Below, piece by piece: positions 16,702 to 23,978 of a stretch of 64,000 bases of DNA (the stretch's first letter is position 1; each line of letters begins with the position of its first letter). Where the stretch lies: contig NZ_CP054923.1 of the NCBI RefSeq assembly GCF_013364215.1, forward strand, positions 3,100,001 to 3,164,000, in the 5' to 3' direction. The position numbers and the translations under genes were made by a program. The notes beneath the pieces are model-generated. The model made no database searches and was not told the origin of the DNA. It saw only the letters and a program-made list of their open reading frames with translations. This stretch comes from Verrucosispora sp. NA02020. GTDB taxonomy: Bacteria > Actinomycetota > Actinomycetes > Mycobacteriales > Micromonosporaceae.

Positions 16702-18212
16702 GACAGATCCACACAGACGTTTGTCAGTTCGGAGTAGAAGTTCAGGGAGTGGGTGCCGCCCTCACGGCCGACACCGGAGGCCTTCGCCCCGCCGAACGGG
16801 GTGCGCAGGTCCCGAAGGAACCACGTGTTGACCCAGACGATGCCGGTCTCCAGGCGCGTGCCGGCCCGGTGGGCGCGGCCCACGTCGCGGGTCCAGACGG
16901 TGGCGGCCAGGCCGTAGTCGCTGTCGTTGGCCAGGTCGAACGCCTCGTCCTCGTCGTCGAACGGCGCCACGTGGCAGACCGGGCCGAAGACCTCCTCCCG
17001 GTTGACGCGGGCGTCGGGCCCCAGGCCGGTCAGGACGGTGGGACGGACGTAGGCGCCGCCGTCGCGGGCGTCGGCGAAGGTCGGAATGTCACCGCCGGCG
17101 AGCACCGTGGCGCCCTCGGTCCGGGCCAGGTCGTAGTAGCCGAGCACCTTGTCCTGGTGGGCGTGGGAGATCAGCGGCATGTTCGCCGTCGCCTCGTCGG
17201 CGGGCCAGCCGAAGGTCAGCTCGTCGGCGCGGGCGGCGAGCCGGCTCACGAACTCGTCGAACACCGGTCGCTGCACGAGCAGTCGTTCGGTGCAGAGACA
17301 CACCTGGCCGCCGTTGGTGAACGAGGAGCGCACCGAGCCCTCGATCGCGGCGTCGAGGTCGGCGTCGGCGAAGACCAGGCCGGCGTTCTTGCCGCCCAGT
17401 TCGAAGGAGACCGCCTTCACGCCGTCGGCCGCCGCCCGCATGATCGTCTGGCCGGTGGCCGACTCGCCGGTGAAGGTGATCGCGTCGACGTCCGGATGCT
17501 GGGTCAGGAACTCCCCCGCCGAGTCGGGTCCGAAGCCGTGCACGACGTTGAAGACACCGTCGGGCACTCCGGCCGCCGCCATCACCTCGGCCAGCAGTGT
17601 CGCCGACGACGGCGTCTCCTCGGAGGGTTTGACCACCACGGTGTTGCCGCAGGCGAGGGCCGGGGCCACCTTCCAGGTCAGCAGCAGCAGCGGCAGGTTC
17701 CAGGGCACGATGACCGCGACCACACCGACCGGTTTGCGTACGGCGTAGTTCAGGGCGCGTCCGCCGGTGGGGGTCGGGGTCGTGAAGGACTCCGTCGGGG
17801 TGGTCGACACGATCTCGGCGAACGCGCGGAAGTTCGCCGCGCCACGGGGGATGTCGAGGGTGCGGGCCTGCGAGATGGACTTGCCGGTGTCACCGACCTC
17901 CGCCGCCACCAGGTCGTCGAAGCGGCGTTCCAGCTCGTCGGCGACCCGGTAGAGGACCGCGGCCCGCTCCCGCTCCCCCATCCGGCCCCAGGGCCCCCGT
18001 AGCGCCGAGCGGGCGGCGGCCACCGCGGCGTCCACCGTGGACCGGTCGGCCTCGGCGACGTAGCGGATGGTCTCGCCGGTCACCGGGGAGACCTTGGCGA
18101 AGCGCGTGCCGGAGGTGTCGAATACGCCGTCGACGAAGTTCGGCAGGACGGTCGGCTCGCCGGCCGGTCGGCCGGCGAGCAGACTCGGGGACCAGAGCCC
18201 GTCGGTCATCAC
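16698..18212 (-). CDS. 2-aminomuconate 6-semialdehyde / 2-hydroxymuconate semialdehyde dehydrogenase
   Basis: This NAD-dependent aldehyde dehydrogenase (about 504 aa) has PWNLPLLLLTWKVAPALACG and VVVKPSEETP in the cofactor domain, the general base Glu in FELGGKNAGLVF, and the catalytic Cys in NGGQVCLCTERLLV. The C-terminus (HSLNFYSELTNVCVDL) matches the hydroxymuconic/aminomuconic semialdehyde branch. It should oxidise the ring-cleavage product to 2-aminomuconate. A GTG at 18212 has the better-spaced GAAAGG site; an ATG lies one codon later. About 25 extra N-terminal residues precede the conserved NFVDG start and could be a targeting tail. It follows the shell genes in the operon. Confidence 0.88.
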   Translation of the reverse strand: MMTDGLWSPSLLAGRPAGEPTVLPNFVDGVFDTSGTRFAKVSPVTGETIRYVAEADRSTVDAAVAAARSALRGPWGRMGERERAAVLYRVADELERRFDDLVAAEVGDTGKSISQARTLDIPRGAANFRAFAEIVSTTPTESFTTPTPTGGRALNYAVRKPVGVVAVIVPWNLPLLLLTWKVAPALACGNTVVVKPSEETPSSATLLAEVMAAAGVPDGVFNVVHGFGPDSAGEFLTQHPDVDAITFTGESATGQTIMRAAADGVKAVSFELGGKNAGLVFADADLDAAIEGSVRSSFTNGGQVCLCTERLLVQRPVFDEFVSRLAARADELTFGWPADEATANMPLISHAHQDKVLGYYDLARTEGATVLAGGDIPTFADARDGGAYVRPTVLTGLGPDARVNREEVFGPVCHVAPFDDEDEAFDLANDSDYGLAATVWTRDVGRAHRAGTRLETGIVWVNTWFLRDLRTPFGGAKASGVGREGGTHSLNFYSELTNVCVDLS

Positions 18213-18227
18213 AGGCGTGCCTTTCGG

Positions 18228-18503
18228 TCAGGACGTGGTGGGCGCGGGGTCGGGGGCTTCGGCGGTGCCGGGATCGGCCACCAGGGCGACCACGGCGGCG
18301 TCGACGGTGGACTCGCCGGTCACCGAGGCGGCTGCCTCGTCGGTGACGACCAGCACGGTGGTGCCGACGCCGACGTTGAGCGGGTCGACGGCGACCAGCT
18401 CGGAGCCGTCGGGCCGGACCCGGACCAGGACGAGGCGTCGGCCCTGGAGCGAGGGCAGGATGCGGTCCGCCCACACCTTGCCGACGACCTCGCCGAGCAC
18501 CAT
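18228..18503 (-). CDS. Microcompartment vertex protein (BMC-P, EutN/CcmL family)
   Basis: This 91-aa pentamer-forming shell protein matches the family pattern throughout: an N-terminal MVLGEVVGKVWADRILPSLQGR strand-loop, LVAVDPLNVGVGTTVLVV in the middle, and VDAAVVALVAD near the end, followed by a short Pro/Ala/Thr tail. Five copies cap each of the twelve shell vertices. Its ATG overlaps the stop of the BMC-H gene by one base (TGATG), so the shell proteins are translationally coupled. Only one such gene is present, which is enough for an icosahedral shell. Confidence 0.92.
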   Translation of the reverse strand: MVLGEVVGKVWADRILPSLQGRRLVLVRVRPDGSELVAVDPLNVGVGTTVLVVTDEAAASVTGESTVDAAVVALVADPGTAEAPDPAPTTS

Positions 18504-18829
18504 CAGGCTTCCCCGCGCAGGCTGGCCATGACCTCGCGGATCCGGGCCGTCTCGGGGTTGTCGAGCAGCGCCGCCGTGGTCGGGTGCGGTTTGGGGTAGA
18601 CCTGCGAGCTGCGCAGGTCGCCGTGGGCGCGGATGGCGGCCTCGCCGGCGGCGACCGCCTGCCGCACGGCGGCGAGGGTGCCGCGTACGGCGACGGCGAG
18701 GTAGCCGCTGGTGACTCGTTCGACGCCGACGCAGCGGACGTCGGCGGTCTTGATCATGGCTTCGATGCCCGCGGAGAGGGCGACGACGCCGCGGGTCTCG
18801 ACGATGCCGATGGCGATGTCGGAGGACAT
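18503..18829 (-). CDS. Microcompartment hexameric shell protein (BMC-H), pore TSG type
   Basis: This single-domain BMC protein of 108 aa begins IAIGIVETRGVVALSAGIEAMIKTADVRCVGVERV, a typical BMC-H N-terminal half. The expected pore loop is VTSGYLAVAVRG, and the helix AVRQAVAAGEAAIRA follows. A C-terminal extension of about 25 residues (DNPETARIREVMASLRGEA) could form an outer or inner helix. AAGGAGA precedes the ATG. It is paired with a second BMC-H 22 bp upstream that has a different pore loop, so mixed facets or selective permeability are likely. Confidence 0.93.
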   Translation of the reverse strand: MSSDIAIGIVETRGVVALSAGIEAMIKTADVRCVGVERVTSGYLAVAVRGTLAAVRQAVAAGEAAIRAHGDLRSSQVYPKPHPTTAALLDNPETARIREVMASLRGEA

Positions 18830-18851
18830 GTCTGGGTCTCCTTACCGGCTG

Positions 18852-19142
18852 TCAGTTGCCGACGAGTTGGGGGTCGGCCGCCAGCGCGCTGACGGCGTCG
18901 CAGGGGCTGGCGAAGACGATCGAGCGCACCGAGCGGCTCTTGGCCCGGGCGGTCTCCTCGCCGATGTCGACGGCCTCCTCGACGGTGGCGAGGTCACCGC
19001 GGACGGCGACGGCGATGATGCCGCCGCCGAGCCGGACGACCTTGGTGACCTCGACCTCGGTGGCCTTCACCATCGCGTCGACGGCGTCGAAGATGGGGGT
19101 GAAGCCTTCGGCTTCGACGAAGCCCACGGCTGTGTTCCGCAT
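18852..19142 (-). CDS. Microcompartment hexameric shell protein (BMC-H), pore GGG type
   Basis: This 96-aa BMC-H has NTAVGFVEAEGFTPIFDAVDAMVKATEVEVTKVVRLGGGIIAVAVRG, then a VEEAVDIGEETARA helix and a hydrophobic C-terminal tail (SIVFASPCDAVSALAADPQL). Three Gly at the pore position suggest a wider or more flexible opening than the TSG paralogue. AGAGGAGAG precedes the ATG. It is the first shell gene after the dioxygenase subunits. No tandem-domain BMC-T gene is visible anywhere in the window. Confidence 0.93.
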   Translation of the reverse strand: MRNTAVGFVEAEGFTPIFDAVDAMVKATEVEVTKVVRLGGGIIAVAVRGDLATVEEAVDIGEETARAKSRSVRSIVFASPCDAVSALAADPQLVGN

Positions 19143-19152
19143 GCTCTCTCCT

Positions 19153-19992
19153 CTAGTGGTGGTCTGGCAGGTTCCAGGACAGGACGGCGCCGCCGGTGCC
19201 CCAGATGGGGCCGTAGGAGTGCAGGTGTGCCGGGCCGGTGCTCGCCCCGGCGCCGGCGGCGAAGGCCAGGGCCCGGAACTGGCTGTCGGCCTGGGCCTGC
19301 CGGGCGAACTCCTCGCGTACGGTGAGGGCTTCGTCGATCTTGCCGGCGGTGAGCAGGTCGAGGATCCGGGTGTTCCACTGCTCGTGGGCGGGTGCGCCGA
19401 TGCGGTCCTGGTCGGGTTCGATCCACTCCTGGATGAGCCCGGAGGACATCCCGGTCACCACGACGACGGCGGCGCGCAGTCCGGCGTCGCGGGCGGCGGT
19501 GGCGCCGGCGCGTCCGACGGTGGCGAGGGTGTCGGCGTCGGCGTAGAGGTTGCAGGAGACCTGTGCCCAGCGCAGTTTCCGCTCGGGGTCGAGCAGTGCG
19601 GAGGTGACGATGGTGCCGGTGTCGATCGGGAATCCGTCGTAGCGGGTCCGTCGGGCCTGGAGTCCGTCGGACTGGACCCGGGCGGCCCAGCGTTCGGTGA
19701 AGTCGACGTCGAAACGGAGGTCGTAGTCGAGCAGGCCGTAGTCGTAGGCGTACCAGTTCTCGTCGACGTGCTGACCGCGCGGGTTGGGGTCGCACTGGAA
19801 CTGGTGGCCCAGGACGGTGAACCACTGGGTGGAGAGCAGCAGCACCACGTCGGGTTCGAGTCGGCGTAGCCGGGCGCCCACGTCGCGGGCGGCGTCGGCC
19901 AGTGCCGACCAGCTCGGTGCGGCGTGTCCGGCGAGCAGGTGCGGCATGCCGGGCAGCAGTGCGCCGGCGACGATTCCGGTGCGGTCAGCCAT
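19153..19992 (-). CDS. 2-aminophenol 1,6-dioxygenase, alpha (non-catalytic) subunit
   Basis: This LigB-fold (class III extradiol) protein of 279 aa carries signatures of the aminophenol dioxygenase alpha subunit: LLSTQWFTVLGHQF, HVDENWY, YDGFPIDTGTIV and a C-terminal YGPIWGTGGAVLSW. At the position where the partner has a metal-binding His in HAPHW, this protein has TQW, so it probably lacks the Fe(II) site and is structural, as known for the two-subunit family. Its ATG lies within the last 8 bp of the catalytic-subunit gene with GAGGGGA upstream, so equal synthesis by coupling is likely. The exact aromatic substrate is inferred from the neighbouring deaminase and semialdehyde dehydrogenase. 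Confidence 0.88.
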   Translation of the reverse strand: MADRTGIVAGALLPGMPHLLAGHAAPSWSALADAARDVGARLRRLEPDVVLLLSTQWFTVLGHQFQCDPNPRGQHVDENWYAYDYGLLDYDLRFDVDFTERWAARVQSDGLQARRTRYDGFPIDTGTIVTSALLDPERKLRWAQVSCNLYADADTLATVGRAGATAARDAGLRAAVVVVTGMSSGLIQEWIEPDQDRIGAPAHEQWNTRILDLLTAGKIDEALTVREEFARQAQADSQFRALAFAAGAGASTGPAHLHSYGPIWGTGGAVLSWNLPDHH

Positions 19993-20965
19993 GGTGGTTC
20001 CCCTCGGGCACCCACTCGACGACCGCGTTGCCGGTGCCGATGATCGTGCCGTAGCCGAGTACGTCGCCGGCGACCTTGGGCCAGCCCATCGCGGCGAGCA
20101 TCCAGGTGAGGCTGCCGGCCTTCGTCTCGCTGGCGGTGGCCTCGATGTGTTCGGGGATGAGTTCGCGCAGCGGTGCGGTCGGACCGCGTCGGATCGCTTC
20201 GAGCAGTTTCATGTCCCACCGGTACTGGTGGTTGTTGTAGGGGTGTTCCCGTTCCATGTCCTCGGGCAGTTCCGGTTCCTCGTGCCAGTGCAGGTGCGAC
20301 AGCGAATTGGAGGCGAGCAGGACGGCGCGACGGCCGGTGGCTTCGACGGCCCGTCGGGTGGCTTCGCCGAGGACCTCCATCTCCTCCAGGGAGGCGTCGG
20401 AGTAGAAGTACGGGTTGTTGTTGGCCGAGAGGGAGACCACGGGGATGTCCCAGGCCGGGTTCGCGAGGTGCAGGGCGCCGATGGTGGCGTAGTCGACGCG
20501 GACGCGGGGGTCGTGCAGGGTGCGGGTGACCAGGCCGAGTCCGTTGGCCTCCTCGGCGATGGCCTCGCCGAGTTCGACGTCGGTGCGGAAGTCGTAGTGG
20601 TAGCGGAACAGGTGCGGGAAGATCGGTTCGACGGAGGTGCCGCGCGGGTTGGGCACGCAGTTGACGTGGTGACCGACCATGGTGATCCAGTGCGGGGCGT
20701 GCACGATGAGCACGTCGGGTTTGTGGACCTCGCGGATGCGTGTGCGCAGGCGCTCGTACGCCCAGCGCAGCGTCTCCCAGCCGCCGGTGGAGCGTGGTTC
20801 GTTCTGTGGCGGGTTCTCGGCGTAGATCAGGTGGGGCGGGTGCGGGCTGAGGCAGCCGGCGACGATGCCGCACCGTCGTGCCGTGGTGGTCGGTGACGGG
20901 GTGCGTGGGGCGGTGGTGGCACCGCCACGGGCCGGTGTGACCGGCACCCGGAAGACCTTGCTCAT
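19985..20965 (-). CDS. 2-aminophenol 1,6-dioxygenase, beta (catalytic) subunit
   Basis: This class III extradiol dioxygenase subunit of 326 aa has metal and acid-base residues visible in LSPHPPHLIY, VHAPHWITMVGHH and the SLSHLHWHEEP segment, plus a Glu in ASETKAGSLTWML. It cleaves the ring of 2-aminophenol between C1 and C6 to 2-aminomuconate 6-semialdehyde using Fe(II) and O2. Relative to usual family members the conserved IVAGCLSPHPPH start is preceded by about 31 extra residues (MSKVFRVPVTPARGG then a Thr/Pro-rich linker); a short helix-plus-linker like this resembles a shell-targeting peptide. It overlaps hyuB by 4 bp. Confidence 0.9.
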   Translation of the reverse strand: MSKVFRVPVTPARGGATTAPRTPSPTTTARRCGIVAGCLSPHPPHLIYAENPPQNEPRSTGGWETLRWAYERLRTRIREVHKPDVLIVHAPHWITMVGHHVNCVPNPRGTSVEPIFPHLFRYHYDFRTDVELGEAIAEEANGLGLVTRTLHDPRVRVDYATIGALHLANPAWDIPVVSLSANNNPYFYSDASLEEMEVLGEATRRAVEATGRRAVLLASNSLSHLHWHEEPELPEDMEREHPYNNHQYRWDMKLLEAIRRGPTAPLRELIPEHIEATASETKAGSLTWMLAAMGWPKVAGDVLGYGTIIGTGNAVVEWVPEGNHHG

Positions 20966-22980
20966 GAGCGTCCTTCCCCGCGTAGTACCCGCACGTGGGA
21001 GCGGTCGTGTGGGGCGGTGCCGAGGATCTGCAGCCCGTCGTCGTCGAGGGCGAGTTCGTCGGCGGCCAGTGCGGTGTCGTGTCGGATCCAGGCCCGCAGC
21101 GGCGCGGGATGTCCGCCGTGGACCTCGACGAGGGTGTCCTCGGCCAGGCCGCTGTCGGGGGCGACGTAGGCCAGGCGTCGCTGGCCGCGCTGGCCGGTGT
21201 AGGCCGGCTGGGTGGTGACGATGGTCCGCAGCCAGCGTCGCTGGTCGCGGAGCCGTTCCCGGGTGGCGGCGGTCGCGGTGGGGTCGACCCGGCCGTCGGC
21301 GTCGAGTTCGACGCCGTAGCGCTGTCGTGCTTCGGCCGCGGTCAGGTACTCCTGGGTGACGTCGTCGGCGACGTGCTCGGGCAGCCGGTCCAGCGGGTCG
21401 CCCCAGCCTCCGCCGCCGGCGGACTCCATGACCAGCAGGTCTCCGGTGCGCATCGGGAAACCGGCGACCTTGCCGGGGGTGGCGAAGTCGACGCGTTCGC
21501 CGTCGCCCCGCCGGATGTGGGTCACGGTGGGCGCGCCGGGGCCGCCGTGCCGCAGGCCGTAGGGCGGGACGGTGGTGCGGTCGGTCTGCACCGAGTACGC
21601 GCCGCCGCTGGCCAGCAGGCGGGTCTCGCGGCGGCTGCCGAGTCCGCCTCGGCGTGCGCCGTCGCCGCTGGAGCCGGTGCGCAGTTCGCAGGCCTCGACG
21701 AGGATCGGGATCTCGGTCTCCAGTCGTTCGACGGACTGGATGGTGGAGATGTCGCCGAGGTCGACGGGGTTCATGGCGCTGGGCCCGTCGGATTCGAGGA
21801 ATCCGCCGTTGCCGCCGGCCGGGTAGTCGTAGTAGAGGTAGGGCCGGCCGGTGTGTTCGTCGACGCCACCGATGAGGTTCTGGAAGGTGGTGCCGAACTG
21901 GTCGGCGGCGATGAGGTCGGGTGCCACCTGGCTCAGTGCGGCCATCACGGCCGAGATGACGCGTTTGCGGACCTCGCTGTGGGCGTTTGCCGGGGCCGGG
22001 TAGCTGACGTGCACGACGGTGCCGGGTTCGGTGTGCACCCGCAGGGGCCGGAAGGCGCCGTGGTTGACCAGGCCGCCGGGGTCCAGGGCGGACTTGACGG
22101 CGATGAAGACACCGGCGACGGTCATCGCCCGCGAGGAGTTGACCACGGCGGCGACCTGGGTCGACGAGCCGCGGAAGTCGGCCTCGATCTCGTCGCCGTC
22201 GATGGTGAGCGCGCAGCGCACGATGGCGGCGTCGTAGTGTCCGTCGGTGTAGAGGTCGAGGTAGTCCTCGTAGCGGTAGGTGCCGTCGGGCAGCGCCTGG
22301 ATCATGGTGCGCAGGCGGTGCTCGGTGCGGTCCATGTTGGCGGCGACGGATTCGAGGATCAGGTCGGTGCCGTGCCGGGCGACGAGTTCGCGCAGGCGCC
22401 GTTCGGCGGTGTGGCAGGCGGCGATGCTGGATTCCAGGTCGCCCCGGCGTTCCTCGGCCATCCGGACGTTGGCGAAGACGATGTCGAACGCGGCCCGGTT
22501 GGGTCGCCCCTGCTCGATGAGCTTGATCGGGGGGATCCGCAGCCCCTCCTGGAGGATCTCGGTGGCCTGGCCGGAGACGCTGCCCGGGGTCATGCCGCCG
22601 ATGTCGGCCCAGTGCATGCGGACGCACGGGAAGAGGAAGAGCTGGTCGTCGACGAAGACCGGGCTGATCAGGGTGACGTCGTTGAGGTGGCTGCCACCGC
22701 GATAGGGGTCGTTGACGATGTAGAGGTCACCGGGGCGCATCTCGTCGGCGAAGTCGGCGAAGATCTCGGCGACCGAGGCCGGCATGGCGATGACGTGGCC
22801 GGGCATGTCCCGGCCCTGGGCGACCATCTGTCCCTCGGGGTCGAACAGGGCGCAGGAGAAGTCCTGCGCGTCGGCGATCACCGGCGAGTGCGCGGTACGG
22901 AAGATCGTTTGTCGCATCTCCCGGACGATCGAGATGAGACCTTCGGTGACGACTTCCAGGTCGATCGGGTTCACAGTCAT
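20962..22980 (-). CDS. hyuB: HyuB: hydantoinase B / oxoprolinase-type subunit
   Basis: This 672-aa protein matches the hydantoinase B family, which pairs with HyuA in ATP-dependent lactam/imide hydrolases (5-oxoprolinase, N-methylhydantoinase, caprolactamase) and in acetone/acetophenone carboxylases. Visible landmarks are QMVAQGRDMPGHVIAMP near the N-terminus, the metal-site region YIVNDPYRGGSHLNDV, YDYPAGGNGG and SAGGGGWGDPLDR. It is the first gene of the operon that goes on to the dioxygenase and shell. Its partner HyuA is in the other operon (29254-31263), an unusual separation. The likely role is to open or carboxylate the pathway's starting compound; the substrate is unknown. Confidence 0.88.
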   Translation of the reverse strand: MTVNPIDLEVVTEGLISIVREMRQTIFRTAHSPVIADAQDFSCALFDPEGQMVAQGRDMPGHVIAMPASVAEIFADFADEMRPGDLYIVNDPYRGGSHLNDVTLISPVFVDDQLFLFPCVRMHWADIGGMTPGSVSGQATEILQEGLRIPPIKLIEQGRPNRAAFDIVFANVRMAEERRGDLESSIAACHTAERRLRELVARHGTDLILESVAANMDRTEHRLRTMIQALPDGTYRYEDYLDLYTDGHYDAAIVRCALTIDGDEIEADFRGSSTQVAAVVNSSRAMTVAGVFIAVKSALDPGGLVNHGAFRPLRVHTEPGTVVHVSYPAPANAHSEVRKRVISAVMAALSQVAPDLIAADQFGTTFQNLIGGVDEHTGRPYLYYDYPAGGNGGFLESDGPSAMNPVDLGDISTIQSVERLETEIPILVEACELRTGSSGDGARRGGLGSRRETRLLASGGAYSVQTDRTTVPPYGLRHGGPGAPTVTHIRRGDGERVDFATPGKVAGFPMRTGDLLVMESAGGGGWGDPLDRLPEHVADDVTQEYLTAAEARQRYGVELDADGRVDPTATAATRERLRDQRRWLRTIVTTQPAYTGQRGQRRLAYVAPDSGLAEDTLVEVHGGHPAPLRAWIRHDTALAADELALDDDGLQILGTAPHDRSHVRVLRGEGRS

Positions 22981-23025
22981 GCGGATGCCTCACTGGTTCC
23001 GGCTCGATCCCGGTGGTGGGAGAAC

Positions 23026-23102
23026 GGACCATCTGGGATGGGCCACCGTGGGTGGGCCATCTCGTCGGGTGGACCATAACGCACTGGACCATATTGTGGT
23101 CC
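23026..23102. promoter_or_regulatory. Array of five GGACCAT-like boxes in the hyuB/iclR divergent promoter
   Basis: GGACCAT or GGGCCA(T/C) occurs at 23026, 23040, 23054, 23071 and 23086, spaced 14, 14, 17 and 15 bp. The last box is half of a palindrome GGACCA-TATTG-TGGTCC at 23086-23102. The array lies between hyuB (start 22980, minus) and the IclR gene (start 23149, plus) and ends next to an AT-rich patch (TATATTATG) suited to a promoter. CATATTGTGGTC at 23090-23101 recurs at 33986. Binding by the adjacent IclR protein is inferred. Confidence 0.7.
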
Positions 23103-23148
23103 TAGGGTTATATTATGAAACCTAGCAACCGAGAAGGTGGGAAGCAAG

Positions 23149-23973
23149 ATGTCGTACGCCACTGAGACCAGCCCGGACGACGCGCCGACGCCCCGCGAGT
23201 CCGGCACACAGGCACTCGACCGCGCCCTCAGCGTGCTGCTCGCCTTCCGTGGCAACGACGCCGAACGCAAGGTCAGCGACGTCAGCCGCGAGCTCGGCCT
23301 ACACAAGTCGACCGCCAGCCGGCTGTTCCGGGCGCTGGCCGACGCCGGTTTCCTGCACCGCAACGAGGACAACGGCAACTACCGGCTCGGGGTCACCGTC
23401 TTCGAACTCGGCGCGCGCTACCTCGCCGGCCTGGACCTGCACACCCTCGCCCGTCCCCTGGTGCACCGGCTGGCCGAGGAGGAGGGCGAGAGCGTCAACC
23501 TGTCGGTCCTGGAGGACCTCGACGCGATCTCCATCCACGTCGTGCAGGGCACCCGCAACCTGCAGCTCGTCTCCCGGCTGGGCCGGCGCATCCCGCTGTG
23601 GTGCAGCGCCGCCGGCAAGGCCCTGCTGATCGACCAGGACGACGCCGCGCTGCGCGCGACGCTGGCCGACGCACCCTTCACCGCGCTGACCGCGAACACG
23701 ATCACCGACCTGGACACGTTCGTGTCCCGGATGGCGACCGTCCGCGAGCAGGGCTGGGCGCTCAACGACCAGGAGAGCGAGGAGGGACTGCGGGTCGTGG
23801 CCGCGCCGGTGCGCGACCGCCACGGCCGGGTCACCGGCGCGATCAGCGTCTCCGGCCCGATCTTCCGCCTCGACGAGGCCCGGGTGACGCAGCTGGCCGC
23901 GGCGGCCCGCCGCACCGCCGACGAGCTGTCCCGGCAACTCGGGTACGGCTTCGGCGACGTGTGGGGCGACTGA
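23149..23973 (+). CDS. IclR-family transcriptional regulator
   Basis: This 274-aa regulator has an N-terminal winged helix (ALDRALSVLLAFRG, then VSRELGLHKSTASRLFRALADAGFL) and a C-terminal GAF-like effector domain with LVHRLAEEEGESVNLSVLEDLDA, the IPLWCSAAGKALL hallmark and GWALNDQESEEGLRVVAAPV. ATG 23149 is chosen over an in-frame GTG four codons earlier because the AG-rich stretch GGTGGGAAG fits it. It sits between the two minus-strand catabolic operons and is divergent from hyuB, so it is the obvious local controller. IclR proteins can activate or repress in response to aromatic or acyl effectors. Confidence 0.92.
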   Translation: MSYATETSPDDAPTPRESGTQALDRALSVLLAFRGNDAERKVSDVSRELGLHKSTASRLFRALADAGFLHRNEDNGNYRLGVTVFELGARYLAGLDLHTLARPLVHRLAEEEGESVNLSVLEDLDAISIHVVQGTRNLQLVSRLGRRIPLWCSAAGKALLIDQDDAALRATLADAPFTALTANTITDLDTFVSRMATVREQGWALNDQESEEGLRVVAAPVRDRHGRVTGAISVSGPIFRLDEARVTQLAAAARRTADELSRQLGYGFGDVWGD

Positions 23974-23978
23974 CCCGG

